64,000 nt of DNA from Microbacterium sp. PM5 (GCF_003293595.1 NZ_CP022162.1:94346-158345), one strand, 5' to 3'; counted from the stretch's first letter, positions 48,208-56,013 are shown. Notes: generated by a model from the sequence alone, not told the origin. Numbers and translations: made by a program.

Positions 48208-49893
48208 GTGCAGTCCGGCTCACGCGCGCGGTACCGGCGCATCCTCCGCTTCGCCGCACTGTCGCTGGCGCAGACCTGGTGGTACGACCTGTTCCTGCCG
48301 CGCGTGGGCCTCGCGCGCCTCGCCGCGCGCTCGCGCAGCGCGCGGATGCAGCGCATCGCCCGCCGCTTCCACGCGCTCGCCGTCGACCTCGGCGGTCTCA
48401 TGATCAAGGTCGGCCAGTTCATGTCGTCGCGCCTGGACGTGCTGCCGCCGGAGATCACGAAAGAACTCGAGGGGCTGCAGGACGAGGTGCCGCCCGTGCC
48501 CTTCGCCGATATCCGCGCCGCAGCGGAGGCGCAGCTCGGGATGCCGCTGGAGCGCGCGTATGCCTGGTTCGACGAGACTCCGGTGGCCGCGGCATCCCTG
48601 GGGCAGGCGCACCGCGCCCGACTGACGCCGGCAGATGCGACGCTGAGCGGATTCGGCGCCGTCGTCGTGAAGGTGCAGCGCCCGGGGATCGACGAGATCG
48701 TCGACGTCGACCTGGCGGCGCTGCGCCGAGTCGCAGGGTGGCTGAGTCGCGTGCGACTGGTCTCGGACCGCGTCGATGCGCCCGCGCTGACCGAGGAGTT
48801 CGCGGCGACGTCGCGCGAGGAGATCGACTACCTGCACGAGGCGCAGAACGCGGAGCGATTCGCCGCGGACGTGGCGGATGATCCCGCCGTCGCCGTGCCG
48901 AAGGTCGTCTGGGAGCGCTCGACGCGCAAGGTTCTGACGCTGCAGGATGTGACGGCGATCAAGATCTCCGACGTCGCGGGTCTGCGCGCGGCCGGCATCG
49001 ATCCCGTGGAGGTGGCCGAGGCCTTCGCGACGACCATGTTCACGCAGCTGTTCCGCACGGGTTTCTTCCACGCCGATCCGCACCCGGGCAACGTCTTCGT
49101 GACGCCCCGCCCAGCCGGCGCGGATGCCGCGGCGCCGGCGTGGACACTGACCTTCATCGACTTCGGCATGATGGGCACCGTCGACGACCGGCTGCGCTCA
49201 GGGCTTCGTACCGTGCTGCTGGCCGTCGCGGCTCGCGACAGCAAGAGACTGGTGCAGGGCATTCTCGATGTCGGCGCGCTCTTGCCCGGCGCCGACACCC
49301 GTGAGCTCGAGCGTGCCTACGCGAAACTGTTCGCCCGCTTCGGCGGCATGGGATTCGCGCAACTGCGCGAGGTCGATCCCCGCGAGTTTCGCGACTTCGC
49401 GGAGGAGTTCGGCGATGTCGTGCGGAGCCTGCCGTTCCAGCTGCCGGAGAACTTCCTGCTGATCGTGCGCGCCATCTCGCTAACCTCGGGCGTCTGCAGC
49501 ACGCTGGAGCCCGAGTACAACATCTGGGAGAGCATCGAGCCGTTCGCCGGTCAGGTGCTGCGTGATGAGGGCGGCAACGTCGTGAAGGACGCGCTCGCGC
49601 AGGTCGCGGAGGTCGCCACGACCGCGTGGCGTCTGCCCGGACGCCTCGACGGGCTCATCACGGGTTTCGAGGAGGGCACGGTGTCGGTCGACATGTCGCG
49701 CCTCGAACGCCGACTCGATCGCCTGGAGCGGATCGCTCAGCGTGGCCTTGCTGCGGTGGTCTTCGGCATCCTGCTCATCGGCGGCATCCTGCTGCGGGTG
49801 ACCGACGAGGTCTTCGGTGTCGCGATGATGATCGCGTCACTCGTCCCGCTCGTCGTCAGCCTCCTGCCGCGCGGTCGGCGCCGGCGCCGCTAG
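48208..49893 (+). CDS. ABC1/UbiB/AarF-family kinase-like protein
   Basis: 561 aa membrane-associated atypical kinase. LMIKVGQFMSSRLDVLPPEI (KxGQ motif), AAASLGQAHRA (Ala-rich nucleotide loop), VVVKVQRPGI (Lys), FFHADPHPGNVF and FIDFGMMG (DFG-like). Two C-terminal hydrophobic helices (about 510-555) follow. UbiB proteins support isoprenoid quinone or lipid metabolism as ATPases; here menaquinone is likely. GTG start at 48208. Stops overlap with the next gene within a shared CTAG. Confidence 0.9.
   Translation: MQSGSRARYRRILRFAALSLAQTWWYDLFLPRVGLARLAARSRSARMQRIARRFHALAVDLGGLMIKVGQFMSSRLDVLPPEITKELEGLQDEVPPVPFADIRAAAEAQLGMPLERAYAWFDETPVAAASLGQAHRARLTPADATLSGFGAVVVKVQRPGIDEIVDVDLAALRRVAGWLSRVRLVSDRVDAPALTEEFAATSREEIDYLHEAQNAERFAADVADDPAVAVPKVVWERSTRKVLTLQDVTAIKISDVAGLRAAGIDPVEVAEAFATTMFTQLFRTGFFHADPHPGNVFVTPRPAGADAAAPAWTLTFIDFGMMGTVDDRLRSGLRTVLLAVAARDSKRLVQGILDVGALLPGADTRELERAYAKLFARFGGMGFAQLREVDPREFRDFAEEFGDVVRSLPFQLPENFLLIVRAISLTSGVCSTLEPEYNIWESIEPFAGQVLRDEGGNVVKDALAQVAEVATTAWRLPGRLDGLITGFEEGTVSVDMSRLERRLDRLERIAQRGLAAVVFGILLIGGILLRVTDEVFGVAMMIASLVPLVVSLLPRGRRRRR
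49890..49893. other. CTAG shared by two convergent TAG stop codons
   Basis: The plus-strand UbiB-like gene stops with TAG at 49891-49893. The minus-strand ATP-grasp gene stops with TAG read from 49892-49890. The palindrome CTAG serves both, leaving no room for a terminator between these convergent genes. Confidence 0.9.
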
Positions 49894-50798
49894 GACGCTC
49901 CGCCTCGCGCCGCCGTGAGAAGCGCATCGACGACGGCATCGGTGACGTGTGGCGCGACGTGCAGGTTGAGGGCGGGCTCGACGAGCTCGACCTCCAGCAG
50001 CGCCAGGCCGTAGGCCCGCGAGCGCACGGTGTCGACGCGGGCGTAGAGGGGGAGCGGACCGCCGGTGACGGCCTGCACCGCCCGCACGACGGCGGTGGCG
50101 AAGGCGATCTCGTCGTCGTAGGCGGGTACCTGTTCGGGATGTTCCTCGTAGACGCCGCCGATGAGTCCGCCGCCCACTTCGAGCAGGGCGCCCTTGGAGA
50201 TGGCGTGCGTGAATCGTCCGTCGACGAGGTAGAGGGCCTTCTCCCACCCGCGGGACAGTTCGGGCACCTCGGGCTGGATCATCGCGGTGTCGCCGGCCTC
50301 GATGATCCGTGTCGCCAGGTCGAGGGCCCGCTCGTCGGCGGCGTCGAAAAGGCCGGTGTCGCGCGCCCCCGCCGACACCGCCGGCTTCACGACGACGCGG
50401 TCGTGCGCGGCCAGCGCCGCGCGGACGTCGTCGACGCTGTCCGCGTACGTGGTGGGTACCACGCGGATGCCGGCGCCCTCGAGGTCGGCGAGGTAGTGCT
50501 TGTCGAGGTTCCAGCGCATCGTCGCCGGGGCGTTGACGACGCGGGTGGATGCCGCCGCGCGCTCGAGCCAGGCCTGGAACTCATCGGGACGCTCGGGGTA
50601 ATCCCACGGGGAGCGGATCGCGAGCAGGTCGAAGGCGGCGAGATCGACGGTGTCGTCGTGCCAGACGACGGCCTCGGCCGCCGCGCCGCGAGCGCGGAGT
50701 GCATCCAGGAGCACCGGGGTGTCGTGGTCGGGGTCTTCGTCGGAGTAGAAGGCGGCGTCGGTGACGACGATGCCGATCCGTGATGCAGGCGAGGTCAC
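49890..50798 (-). CDS. ATP-grasp family protein
   Basis: 302 aa from the GTG at 50798. RIGIVVTDAAFYSDEDPDHDT opening, LLAIRSPWDYPERPDEFQAW, VVKPAVSAGARDTGLF (ATP-binding Lys/loop), EVPELSRGWEKALYLVDG, and RVDTVRSRAYGLALLEVELVEP with the metal-binding Glu residues (quoted in parts). It resembles the glutathione synthetase-like/RimK-like ATP-grasp group of actinobacteria; substrate unknown. In-frame sequence upstream of 50798 is not protein-like. Confidence 0.82.
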   Translation of the reverse strand: MTSPASRIGIVVTDAAFYSDEDPDHDTPVLLDALRARGAAAEAVVWHDDTVDLAAFDLLAIRSPWDYPERPDEFQAWLERAAASTRVVNAPATMRWNLDKHYLADLEGAGIRVVPTTYADSVDDVRAALAAHDRVVVKPAVSAGARDTGLFDAADERALDLATRIIEAGDTAMIQPEVPELSRGWEKALYLVDGRFTHAISKGALLEVGGGLIGGVYEEHPEQVPAYDDEIAFATAVVRAVQAVTGGPLPLYARVDTVRSRAYGLALLEVELVEPALNLHVAPHVTDAVVDALLTAARGGAS

Positions 50799-50879
50799 GA
50801 GAGACCACCCTACCGAGGGCGTTCTCCTTGACCGGGCCCCTCCCGGGCGGCAGGCTGGCGGGAAGACCACGGAGGTGTC

Positions 50880-51329
50880 ATGGCAGCTACGGCCGTTCCC
50901 CTCGTCGAGAGCAGTACGCTCCCCGGCGTCATTCTCGTCGAGCGCGTGCGTCGACTCGTCCTGCTGTCGGTGCTGCTCGCGTGCGGCTACGGCATGTTCG
51001 TGCGCGGTCAGAAGCAGTCGTGCATCGGGCAGGCCTCGGGACCTGGCGCGTGCGCGGAACTCGTTCTGAGTCCGAGCCCTCTGGTCTTCGTCGCGGCCGC
51101 CGTCATCGTGCTGCTCTCGCTCAAGCGTGTTGTTCATCACGCGGCATCCGATGACGATGCGCGGCGGATTCTCGGGCGCGCGGCCACCGGTGTCGTCGTG
51201 CTCTTCGTCGTCGCGACGGTCGTGTCGCTGACGTGGCTCGCCCTGGTGCCGGTGCCGGACCCCGGCGAGCCGTACGCGATCGCTTTCCCGTTCCCCTTCG
51301 CGTCCGGCGAGTTGCGTATGACCCCGTAG
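50880..51329 (+). CDS. Membrane protein of unknown function (3 TM)
   Basis: 149 aa; hydrophobic segments at about 28-42, 65-80 and 100-120. The first loop contains two cysteines (KQSCIGQASGPGACAE) likely outside the membrane. CGGAGG precedes the ATG at 50880. Not recognised. The following NUDIX gene starts 27 bp later with its own -10. Confidence 0.7.
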   Translation: MAATAVPLVESSTLPGVILVERVRRLVLLSVLLACGYGMFVRGQKQSCIGQASGPGACAELVLSPSPLVFVAAAVIVLLSLKRVVHHAASDDDARRILGRAATGVVVLFVVATVVSLTWLALVPVPDPGEPYAIAFPFPFASGELRMTP

Positions 51330-51343
51330 CGACCGACGCGTCG

Positions 51344-51349
51344 TAGCCT
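51344..51349 (+). promoter_or_regulatory. Putative leaderless -10 (TAGCCT) of the NUDIX gene
   Basis: TAGCCT, six bases (GAACGG), GTG start at 51356. Confidence 0.5.
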
Positions 51350-51355
51350 GAACGG

Positions 51356-52060
51356 GTGCCCTCCGACTCCACCGCTTCCGCCGCCGGGGCACGCGCCGAG
51401 TTGGCCGCTGTGGCTCGCGATGGCCGGGACTGGGGAGTGCCACGGCAGAGACTGCCTGCAGCGGTCTCGCCACGCGCCGCCGCCGTGCTGATCCTGTTCG
51501 GCGTGCTCGATGCCGTGCCGAGTGCGCGCGCGGCGCAGGATGCTGCGGTCTCGCGCGATCTCGACGTCCTGCTGCTCGAACGGGCGACCACGCTTCGTGC
51601 TCACCCGGGGCAGGTCGCCTTTCCTGGAGGACGGCTCGATCCCGGCGACTCCGGACCGATCGCCGCCGCACTGCGCGAAGCCGAGGAGGAGACGGGGGTC
51701 GATCCGGCCGGCGTCGAGGTGCTGGGCGCACTGCCGCCGGTGCCGTTGGATTTCTCCGGGCACCTCGTCACGCCCGTGTTGGGGTGGTGGCGGCATCCGT
51801 CGCCCGTGCGTGTCGTCGACGATGCGGAGTCCGCCGCCGTGTTCCGCGCACCGGTGGCCGACCTGCTTGACCCGAGCAACCGCGGGGTGACGGTGATCGA
51901 GCGCGAAGGGCAGACGTGGCGCGGGCCCGCCTTCGAGGTGCAGGGTCATCTCGTCTGGGGTTTCACCGCGATGGTGATCGACGCGCTGTTCGACCGGCTC
52001 GGCTGGACCGAGCCGTGGGACCTGGGCGCCCAGACCCGGCGCATACCGCTGCCGATCTAG
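51356..52060 (+). CDS. NUDIX hydrolase (CoA pyrophosphatase-like)
   Basis: 234 aa. NUDIX box FPGGRLDPGDSGPIAAALREAEEETGV (in parts: PGGRLDPGD, ALREAEEETGV), preceded by LRAHPGQVAFPGG, the UPF0035-like motif of CoA pyrophosphatases (NudL/YeaB). Hydrolyses CoA or related nucleoside diphosphate derivatives. GTG start at 51356. A small CGGGTCC/GGACCCG hairpin lies 31 bp after the stop. Confidence 0.87.
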   Translation: MPSDSTASAAGARAELAAVARDGRDWGVPRQRLPAAVSPRAAAVLILFGVLDAVPSARAAQDAAVSRDLDVLLLERATTLRAHPGQVAFPGGRLDPGDSGPIAAALREAEEETGVDPAGVEVLGALPPVPLDFSGHLVTPVLGWWRHPSPVRVVDDAESAAVFRAPVADLLDPSNRGVTVIEREGQTWRGPAFEVQGHLVWGFTAMVIDALFDRLGWTEPWDLGAQTRRIPLPI

Positions 52061-52090
52061 GCTGCCGGGCGCCCTGTGCCCGCGGCGGCG

Positions 52091-52111
52091 CGGGTCCGAA
52101 ACGGGGACCCG
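52091..52111 (+). terminator. Short hairpin after the NUDIX gene
   Basis: CGGGTCC (52091-52097) and GGACCCG (52105-52111) with a 7-nt loop, 31 bp after the stop. Modest stability; probable terminator. The rest of the 208-bp gap to 52268 shows no gene. Confidence 0.5.
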
Positions 52112-52268
52112 ATCTGCGGTGTGCGCGACGTCGTGAGCACCGTTTGCGACCCCGCGTTCCGTGTGGCTGCTGGGCGTTTCGCCAGCACGCCCGATGAACA
52201 TGCTCGGTCCGTGGAGTTGGCGCGGACCGGCGTGTGACGATCGGCGAGCACGATCGGAGAAGGAACAC

Positions 52269-52985
52269 ATGGACGAACGTCGGCAGGCGCGCGACGCACT
52301 CTCGCGACGGACCCTCCTGACCGCGGGTGTGGGGTCTGCGGCGGCGCTGGCGCTCTCGGCGTGCTCCGCGGTGGCGACGGGCGCTCCGCCGACGACCGTC
52401 CACGCGGCGTCGGCATCCCCTTCTGCGAACGACGCGCCGCTGATCATGCTCATCCGGCATGCGGAGAAACCGGCGGCATCCGGGGTGCCGTACGGTGTGG
52501 AGCCCGACGGCTCGCAGGATGCCGAGTCGCTCACCGTCGCCGGATGGCAGCGTGCTGGTGCGCTCGTGGGACTGCTCGACCCGCGCACGTCGCAGGGCCC
52601 GGTGCCCGTGCGTGCGAGTCTCGGGCGCCCGACGCGCCTCATCGCGGCCGATCCGGAGAAGGGGAGCAAACGCCCCGCGCAGACGGTGACCCCGTTGGCC
52701 GCGCGGCTGGGGCTCACTCTGGAGACGACGTGGAAGAAGGACGACACGGCCGCGCTTGCCGCGGCGCTGCGTACGACGACGGGGTGCACGCTCGTCGCCT
52801 GGGAGCACGAGCTGATCCCCGACATCCTGAGCCACCTCGGATCGATCGACCCGCCCCCGCCCGCCGCGTGGCCGGGGGATCGATTCGACCTGGTGTGGTG
52901 CCTCAGCCCCGCGGATGCCGGGGCGTGGCGATTCACGCAGGTGCCGCAGCTGCTGCTCGCCGGGGACCTTCTCGCGACCGCGTGA
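52269..52985 (+). CDS. Tat-exported histidine-phosphatase-like lipoprotein
   Basis: 238 aa. The N-terminus has a twin-arginine-type motif (SRRTLLTAG) and a lipobox Leu-Ser-Ala-Cys (Cys about 32). The mature domain opens LIMLIRHAEKPA, the RHxEK signature of the histidine phosphatase superfamily, with a later CTLVAWEHELIPDIL supplying the second His. Start at ATG 52269 with AGAAGGA upstream. Surface phosphatase of unknown substrate; Tat export suggests it folds in the cytoplasm. Confidence 0.82.
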   Translation: MDERRQARDALSRRTLLTAGVGSAAALALSACSAVATGAPPTTVHAASASPSANDAPLIMLIRHAEKPAASGVPYGVEPDGSQDAESLTVAGWQRAGALVGLLDPRTSQGPVPVRASLGRPTRLIAADPEKGSKRPAQTVTPLAARLGLTLETTWKKDDTAALAAALRTTTGCTLVAWEHELIPDILSHLGSIDPPPPAAWPGDRFDLVWCLSPADAGAWRFTQVPQLLLAGDLLATA

Positions 52986-53011
52986 GCGACAACGGCCGTC
53001 GCGGCGGCTGA

Positions 53012-53017
53012 TAGGAT
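53012..53017 (+). promoter_or_regulatory. Putative -10 (TAGGAT) of tRNA-Ser
   Basis: TAGGAT lies 7 nt before the first base of the mature tRNA; GACAAC (52988-52993) is a possible -35 at 18-bp spacing. Transcription would begin almost at the mature 5' end. Confidence 0.5.
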
Positions 53018-53024
53018 CGTCGAC

Positions 53025-53113
53025 GGAAGTGTGTCCGAGCGGCCTAAGGAGCATGGCTGGAATCCATGTAGGCGGGGTAACTCGCCTCGCAGGTTCAAAT
53101 CCTGTCACTTCCG
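53025..53113 (+). tRNA. tRNA-Ser (anticodon GGA)
   Basis: 89-nt class II tRNA. Acceptor stem GGAAGTG (53025-53031) pairs with CACTTCC (53106-53112), G discriminator at 53113. Anticodon stem CATGG/CCATG with loop CTGGAAT gives anticodon GGA, reading UCC/UCU serine codons. A long variable arm and T-loop GGTTCAAATCC are present. CCA is not encoded. It is followed by a hairpin and the arsenic locus. Confidence 0.95.
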
Positions 53114-53119
53114 CTCAGT

Positions 53120-53159
53120 CGAGAACCCCGTCCACGCGAAAGCCTGGGCGGGCTTCTCG
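53120..53159. terminator. Hairpin between tRNA-Ser and the GNAT gene
   Basis: Arms 53120-53133 (CGAGAACCCCGTCC) and 53146-53159 pair over 14 bp with two imperfect positions and a 12-nt loop. It lies between the tRNA (plus) and the convergent GNAT gene (minus), so it likely terminates both. Confidence 0.65.
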
Positions 53160-53161
53160 CG

Positions 53162-53677
53162 TTACGGCGCTGCGTCGGGGCGGCGACGTTCGACCAGGAT
53201 CGTGTCGCGCCACTGACCCGCCCACGGTCCGTAGGTCATGAGCGCGATGCGCTCCCGGTGACCGACGCGGCGGAACCCCGCTCGCTCGTGAAGGGCGAGG
53301 CTCGCATGGTTGTCCGGGAAGATGCTCGACTGCACGGTCCATACCCCGGCGGCATCCACCGCCTCGACGAAAGCGGCAAGCAGCGCCCGTCCCATACCGC
53401 CCCCGCGAACGCGGGCGGCGACGTACACCGAGTGTTCGACGACGCCGCGGTACACCTCGCGGGTGGAGACGGCCGACGCGGCGACCCAGCCGGTGACGCC
53501 GCCGTCGGCGTCGACGGCGACCAACCGGCCGACGCCGAGCTTGCCGGTGTCGAAGGCCTCCCACGCGGGCGGCTCAGCCTCGAAGCTGGCGTTTCCCGTG
53601 GCGAGGCCTTCGCGATAGATCGCCTCGACCTCCGGCCAATCTTCGGGCCGCATCGCGCGGATCGCGACCGCCTTCAC
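53162..53677 (-). CDS. arsN: PAT-like GNAT N-acetyltransferase (candidate ArsN)
   Basis: 171 aa GNAT of the phosphinothricin acetyltransferase type: IRAMRPEDWPEVEAIYREGL, TGNASFEAEPP, VEHSVYVAARVRGGGMGRALL (acetyl-CoA loop RxxGxG), SIFPDNHASLALHERAGF, GPWAGQWRDTILVERR (parts). ArsN enzymes, PAT homologues located in ars operons, detoxify the organoarsenical antibiotic arsinothricin. Here the gene overlaps arsR by 4 bp on the same strand, so it is arsR-co-transcribed. The family (PAT-like GNAT) is clear. The arsN role is inferred from that linkage. Confidence 0.75.
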   Translation of the reverse strand: MKAVAIRAMRPEDWPEVEAIYREGLATGNASFEAEPPAWEAFDTGKLGVGRLVAVDADGGVTGWVAASAVSTREVYRGVVEHSVYVAARVRGGGMGRALLAAFVEAVDAAGVWTVQSSIFPDNHASLALHERAGFRRVGHRERIALMTYGPWAGQWRDTILVERRRPDAAP

Positions 53678-54021
53678 GGGCGGAGCGCGTTCGCGGCCTG
53701 GTCGAGGGCATCGGTGACGACGCGGAAGTACGCCCAGCGCCCACGCTGCTCACGCGTGGCGAGCCCGGCATCCACGAGAAGCTTCATGTGGTGGGACACG
53801 GTCGGCTGGGACAGGCCGACCGGTGCGGTGAGGTCGCAGATGCAGGCTTCACCGCCCGGCGATGCGGCGATCAGCGACAGCAGGCGCACCCGCGTGGGGT
53901 CGCCAAGCGCCTTGAAGGTGCGGGCGAGCATCTCTGCATCGTCCGTCGTCAGTGCATTCGCGGGCGCGGTCGAGCGGCACCCGTCGGCGGTGTTCGTCAG
54001 GAGGGGCAGCAGCGTCGGCAT
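53674..54021 (-). CDS. arsR: ArsR-family arsenic-responsive repressor
   Basis: 115 aa from ATG 54021 (GTG 54036 is an alternative). Winged-helix repressor: ARTFKALGDPTRVRLLSLIA, then GEACICDLT with the CxC metal pair at the start of the recognition helix, then VGLSQPTVSHHMKLLVDAGL. E. coli ArsR has a third Cys (CVCDLC); here it is Thr, but an N-terminal Cys (ADGCRS) could act as third ligand, as in other lineages. Divergent from the flavoprotein gene across two ArsR-type operators; overlaps the GNAT gene by 4 bp. Confidence 0.92.
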   Translation of the reverse strand: MPTLLPLLTNTADGCRSTAPANALTTDDAEMLARTFKALGDPTRVRLLSLIAASPGGEACICDLTAPVGLSQPTVSHHMKLLVDAGLATREQRGRWAYFRVVTDALDQAANALRP

Positions 54022-54041
54022 CTTTCGATTGTGCACCTCGT

Positions 54042-54093
54042 ATTGACATCTGTCGATGCATGCCGGAATCTTGACCCATCGACAGATGTCGAT
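54042..54093. promoter_or_regulatory. Twin ArsR operators
   Basis: ATTGACATCTGTCGATG (54042-54058) and CATCGACAGATGTCGAT (54077-54093) are inverted copies, each an ATYGACA-N2-TGTCGAT palindrome, 19 bp apart in the arsR/flavoprotein spacer. Symmetric placement fits coordinate repression of both transcripts. Confidence 0.8.
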
Positions 54094-54109
54094 ACGAAGG
54101 AGGACTCCG

Positions 54110-55432
54110 GTGGATGACGCACTGCCCGTCGTCGTGATCGGCGCCGGCCCCCAGGGGCTCGCCGCCGCCGCTCACCTGATCGAACGCCGGATGCCGGTCG
54201 TCGTGCTCGAAGCGGGAGACACTCCGGCCGCTGCGGTGGCCGAGTGGGGCCATGTGCGCCTGTTCTCCGACTGGTCCGAGCTCGTCGATGCCGCCAGCGC
54301 TCGCCTCCTTGACGCGACGGGCTGGACACCGCCGCCGAGCGGCTACCCCACCGGCGCGCAGTGGATCGGTCGCTATCTCGCACCGCTGGCCGACGCACTC
54401 GGCGATCGTGTTCGTTACGGCGCGCGCGTCGTCGGCGTCTCGCGGTCGGGACGCGACCGCCTCGTCGATGCCGGTCGCGGCGATCAGCCCTTCACGGTGC
54501 ACGTCCGACCGACCGGCGGCGACGACTACCGCCTCGCGGCACGCGCCGTCATCGACGCCTCCGGTACGTGGGAGACCCCCAACCCCGCGGGTGCGGACGG
54601 TCTGCCGGCTCTCGGCGAGCGCGCGGCGGCCGACCGGCTCAGCTACCGCATCCCTGATTTCCGAGATCGCTCCGGGTTCGAGGGCAGACACACCGTCGTC
54701 GTCGGTTCCGGGCATTCCGCCCTCACCGCGGTCTTGGCCCTGGCACGATTGGCGCGCCGCGACCCGTCCACGACGGTGACCTGGGCGCTGCGTCGTGCGA
54801 GCGCGCGGAAGGCGTTCGGCGGGGGTGAAGCAGACGAGCTGCCCGCGCGCGGAGCCCTCGGCATCCGGGCGAAGGAGTTCGTGGATGCCGGTCTCGTCTC
54901 GCTCGTGACGGGGTTCCGCGTGGAACGCGTCACGGATGCCGGTGATGGCGTGGTCCTCGTGGCGGAGGACGGTCGTCACCTCGCTGCCGACAGGGCCGTC
55001 GTGCTCACCGGGTTCCGCCCCGACTTGTCGTTCCTGTCGGCGCTGCGTCTGGAGCTCGACTCCACCTTGCAGGCTCCCGTTCGCATCGCCGCCGAGGTTG
55101 ACCCGAACGTGCACTCGTGCGGCTCGGTCGCCGCCACCGGCGCCGCCGACCTCGCCCACCCCGAACCGGGTTTCTTCATCGTCGGCGCGAAGTCGTACGG
55201 CCGCGCGCCGACCTTTCTCGCGCTCACCGGGTACGAGCAGGTGCGCAGCGTCGTGGCCGAAGTGGCGGGCGATCACGAGGCCGCACGGCGTGTCGAGCTG
55301 GTCTTGCCCGATACTGGCGTGTGCGGCGGTGCCGGGCTCTTCGACGCCTCGGGCGCTTCGCGTGGCGGCGCCTGCTGCGCACCGCCGCCTCAGCCCGTCT
55401 CGATCATCCCGACCGCGCCCGCCCTCTCCTGA
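54110..55432 (+). CDS. ArsO-like FAD/NAD(P)-dependent flavoprotein
   Basis: 440 aa. GTG at 54110 with AAGGAGG 6 nt upstream. FAD site VVVIGAGPQGLAAAAHLIE; NADPH site VVVGSGHSALTAVL; AVVLTGFRPDLSFL; and FFIVGAKSYGRAPTFLALTGYEQV, typical of flavin-containing monooxygenase-like proteins found in actinobacterial ars operons (ArsO type). The C-terminus has a Cys cluster (VCGGAGLF and GACCAPPP) that could bind arsenic. The reaction is not established for this family. First gene of the arsC operon. Confidence 0.8.
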   Translation: MDDALPVVVIGAGPQGLAAAAHLIERRMPVVVLEAGDTPAAAVAEWGHVRLFSDWSELVDAASARLLDATGWTPPPSGYPTGAQWIGRYLAPLADALGDRVRYGARVVGVSRSGRDRLVDAGRGDQPFTVHVRPTGGDDYRLAARAVIDASGTWETPNPAGADGLPALGERAAADRLSYRIPDFRDRSGFEGRHTVVVGSGHSALTAVLALARLARRDPSTTVTWALRRASARKAFGGGEADELPARGALGIRAKEFVDAGLVSLVTGFRVERVTDAGDGVVLVAEDGRHLAADRAVVLTGFRPDLSFLSALRLELDSTLQAPVRIAAEVDPNVHSCGSVAATGAADLAHPEPGFFIVGAKSYGRAPTFLALTGYEQVRSVVAEVAGDHEAARRVELVLPDTGVCGGAGLFDASGASRGGACCAPPPQPVSIIPTAPALS

Positions 55433-55451
55433 CACCCGAACGAGGAATGCC

Positions 55452-55856
55452 ATGACCGACTCCACCAAGCCCGCCGTCCTCTTCGTCTGCGTGCACAACG
55501 CCGGCCGCTCTCAGATGGCCGCCGGATACCTCCGTGCGCTCGCCGGCGACCGCATCGATGTGTTCTCGGCCGGCAGCGAGCCGGGCAACGCGGTCAACCC
55601 GGCAGCCGTGGCCGTGATGGCCGAAGAAGGCATCGACCTGTCCTCGGCCACCCCGCAGATTCTGACCACGGACGCCGTGCGCAAGGCCGACGTCGTCATC
55701 ACGATGGGATGCGGGGATGCATGCCCCATCTTCCCCGGAAAGCGCTACGAGGATTGGCAGCTGACCGACCCGGCGGGCCAGCCCGTCGAGGTCGTCCGCG
55801 GGGTGCGTGACGACATCAAGGGCCGGGTGCAGGAACTCATCGCCAGCCTGAGCTGA
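55452..55856 (+). CDS. arsC: Arsenate reductase ArsC (LMW phosphatase fold)
   Basis: 134 aa. Phosphatase loop VLFVCVHNAGRSQMAAGYL (Cys-x5-Arg-Ser), further cysteines in ITMGCGDACPIFPG, and KRYEDWQLTDPAGQPV supply the redox relay region. Reduces arsenate to arsenite with thioredoxin or, in actinobacteria, mycothiol. It follows the flavoprotein gene by 19 bp. No Acr3 or ArsB efflux gene is adjacent; the next gene is a dicarboxylate symporter. Confidence 0.92.
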   Translation: MTDSTKPAVLFVCVHNAGRSQMAAGYLRALAGDRIDVFSAGSEPGNAVNPAAVAVMAEEGIDLSSATPQILTTDAVRKADVVITMGCGDACPIFPGKRYEDWQLTDPAGQPVEVVRGVRDDIKGRVQELIASLS

Positions 55857-55960
55857 CCGGCTGCGGCTCGAGGGGGCGGGAAACGAATCCCGACCGCCGG
55901 GAATGCGCCGGTCATCGCCGCCGTTGGAGTGACGGGCGGTCCGCGTTCGCGTCTCACCCG

Positions 55961-56013
55961 CGTCATCGTGCGTCATCGTGACTCGCGAGTGCACCGGCCG
56001 CGACGTAACGTCG
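55961..56013 (+). promoter_or_regulatory. Symmetric promoter region of the symporter gene
   Basis: In order: CGTCATCGTG twice in exact tandem (55961-55970, 55971-55980), palindrome ACTCGCGAGT (55981-55990), and odd palindrome CGACGTAACGTCG (56001-56013) which overlaps a TAACGT -10 candidate (56006-56011). These suggest regulated expression; the regulator is unknown. The 210-bp gap 55857-56066 holds no gene. Confidence 0.55.
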
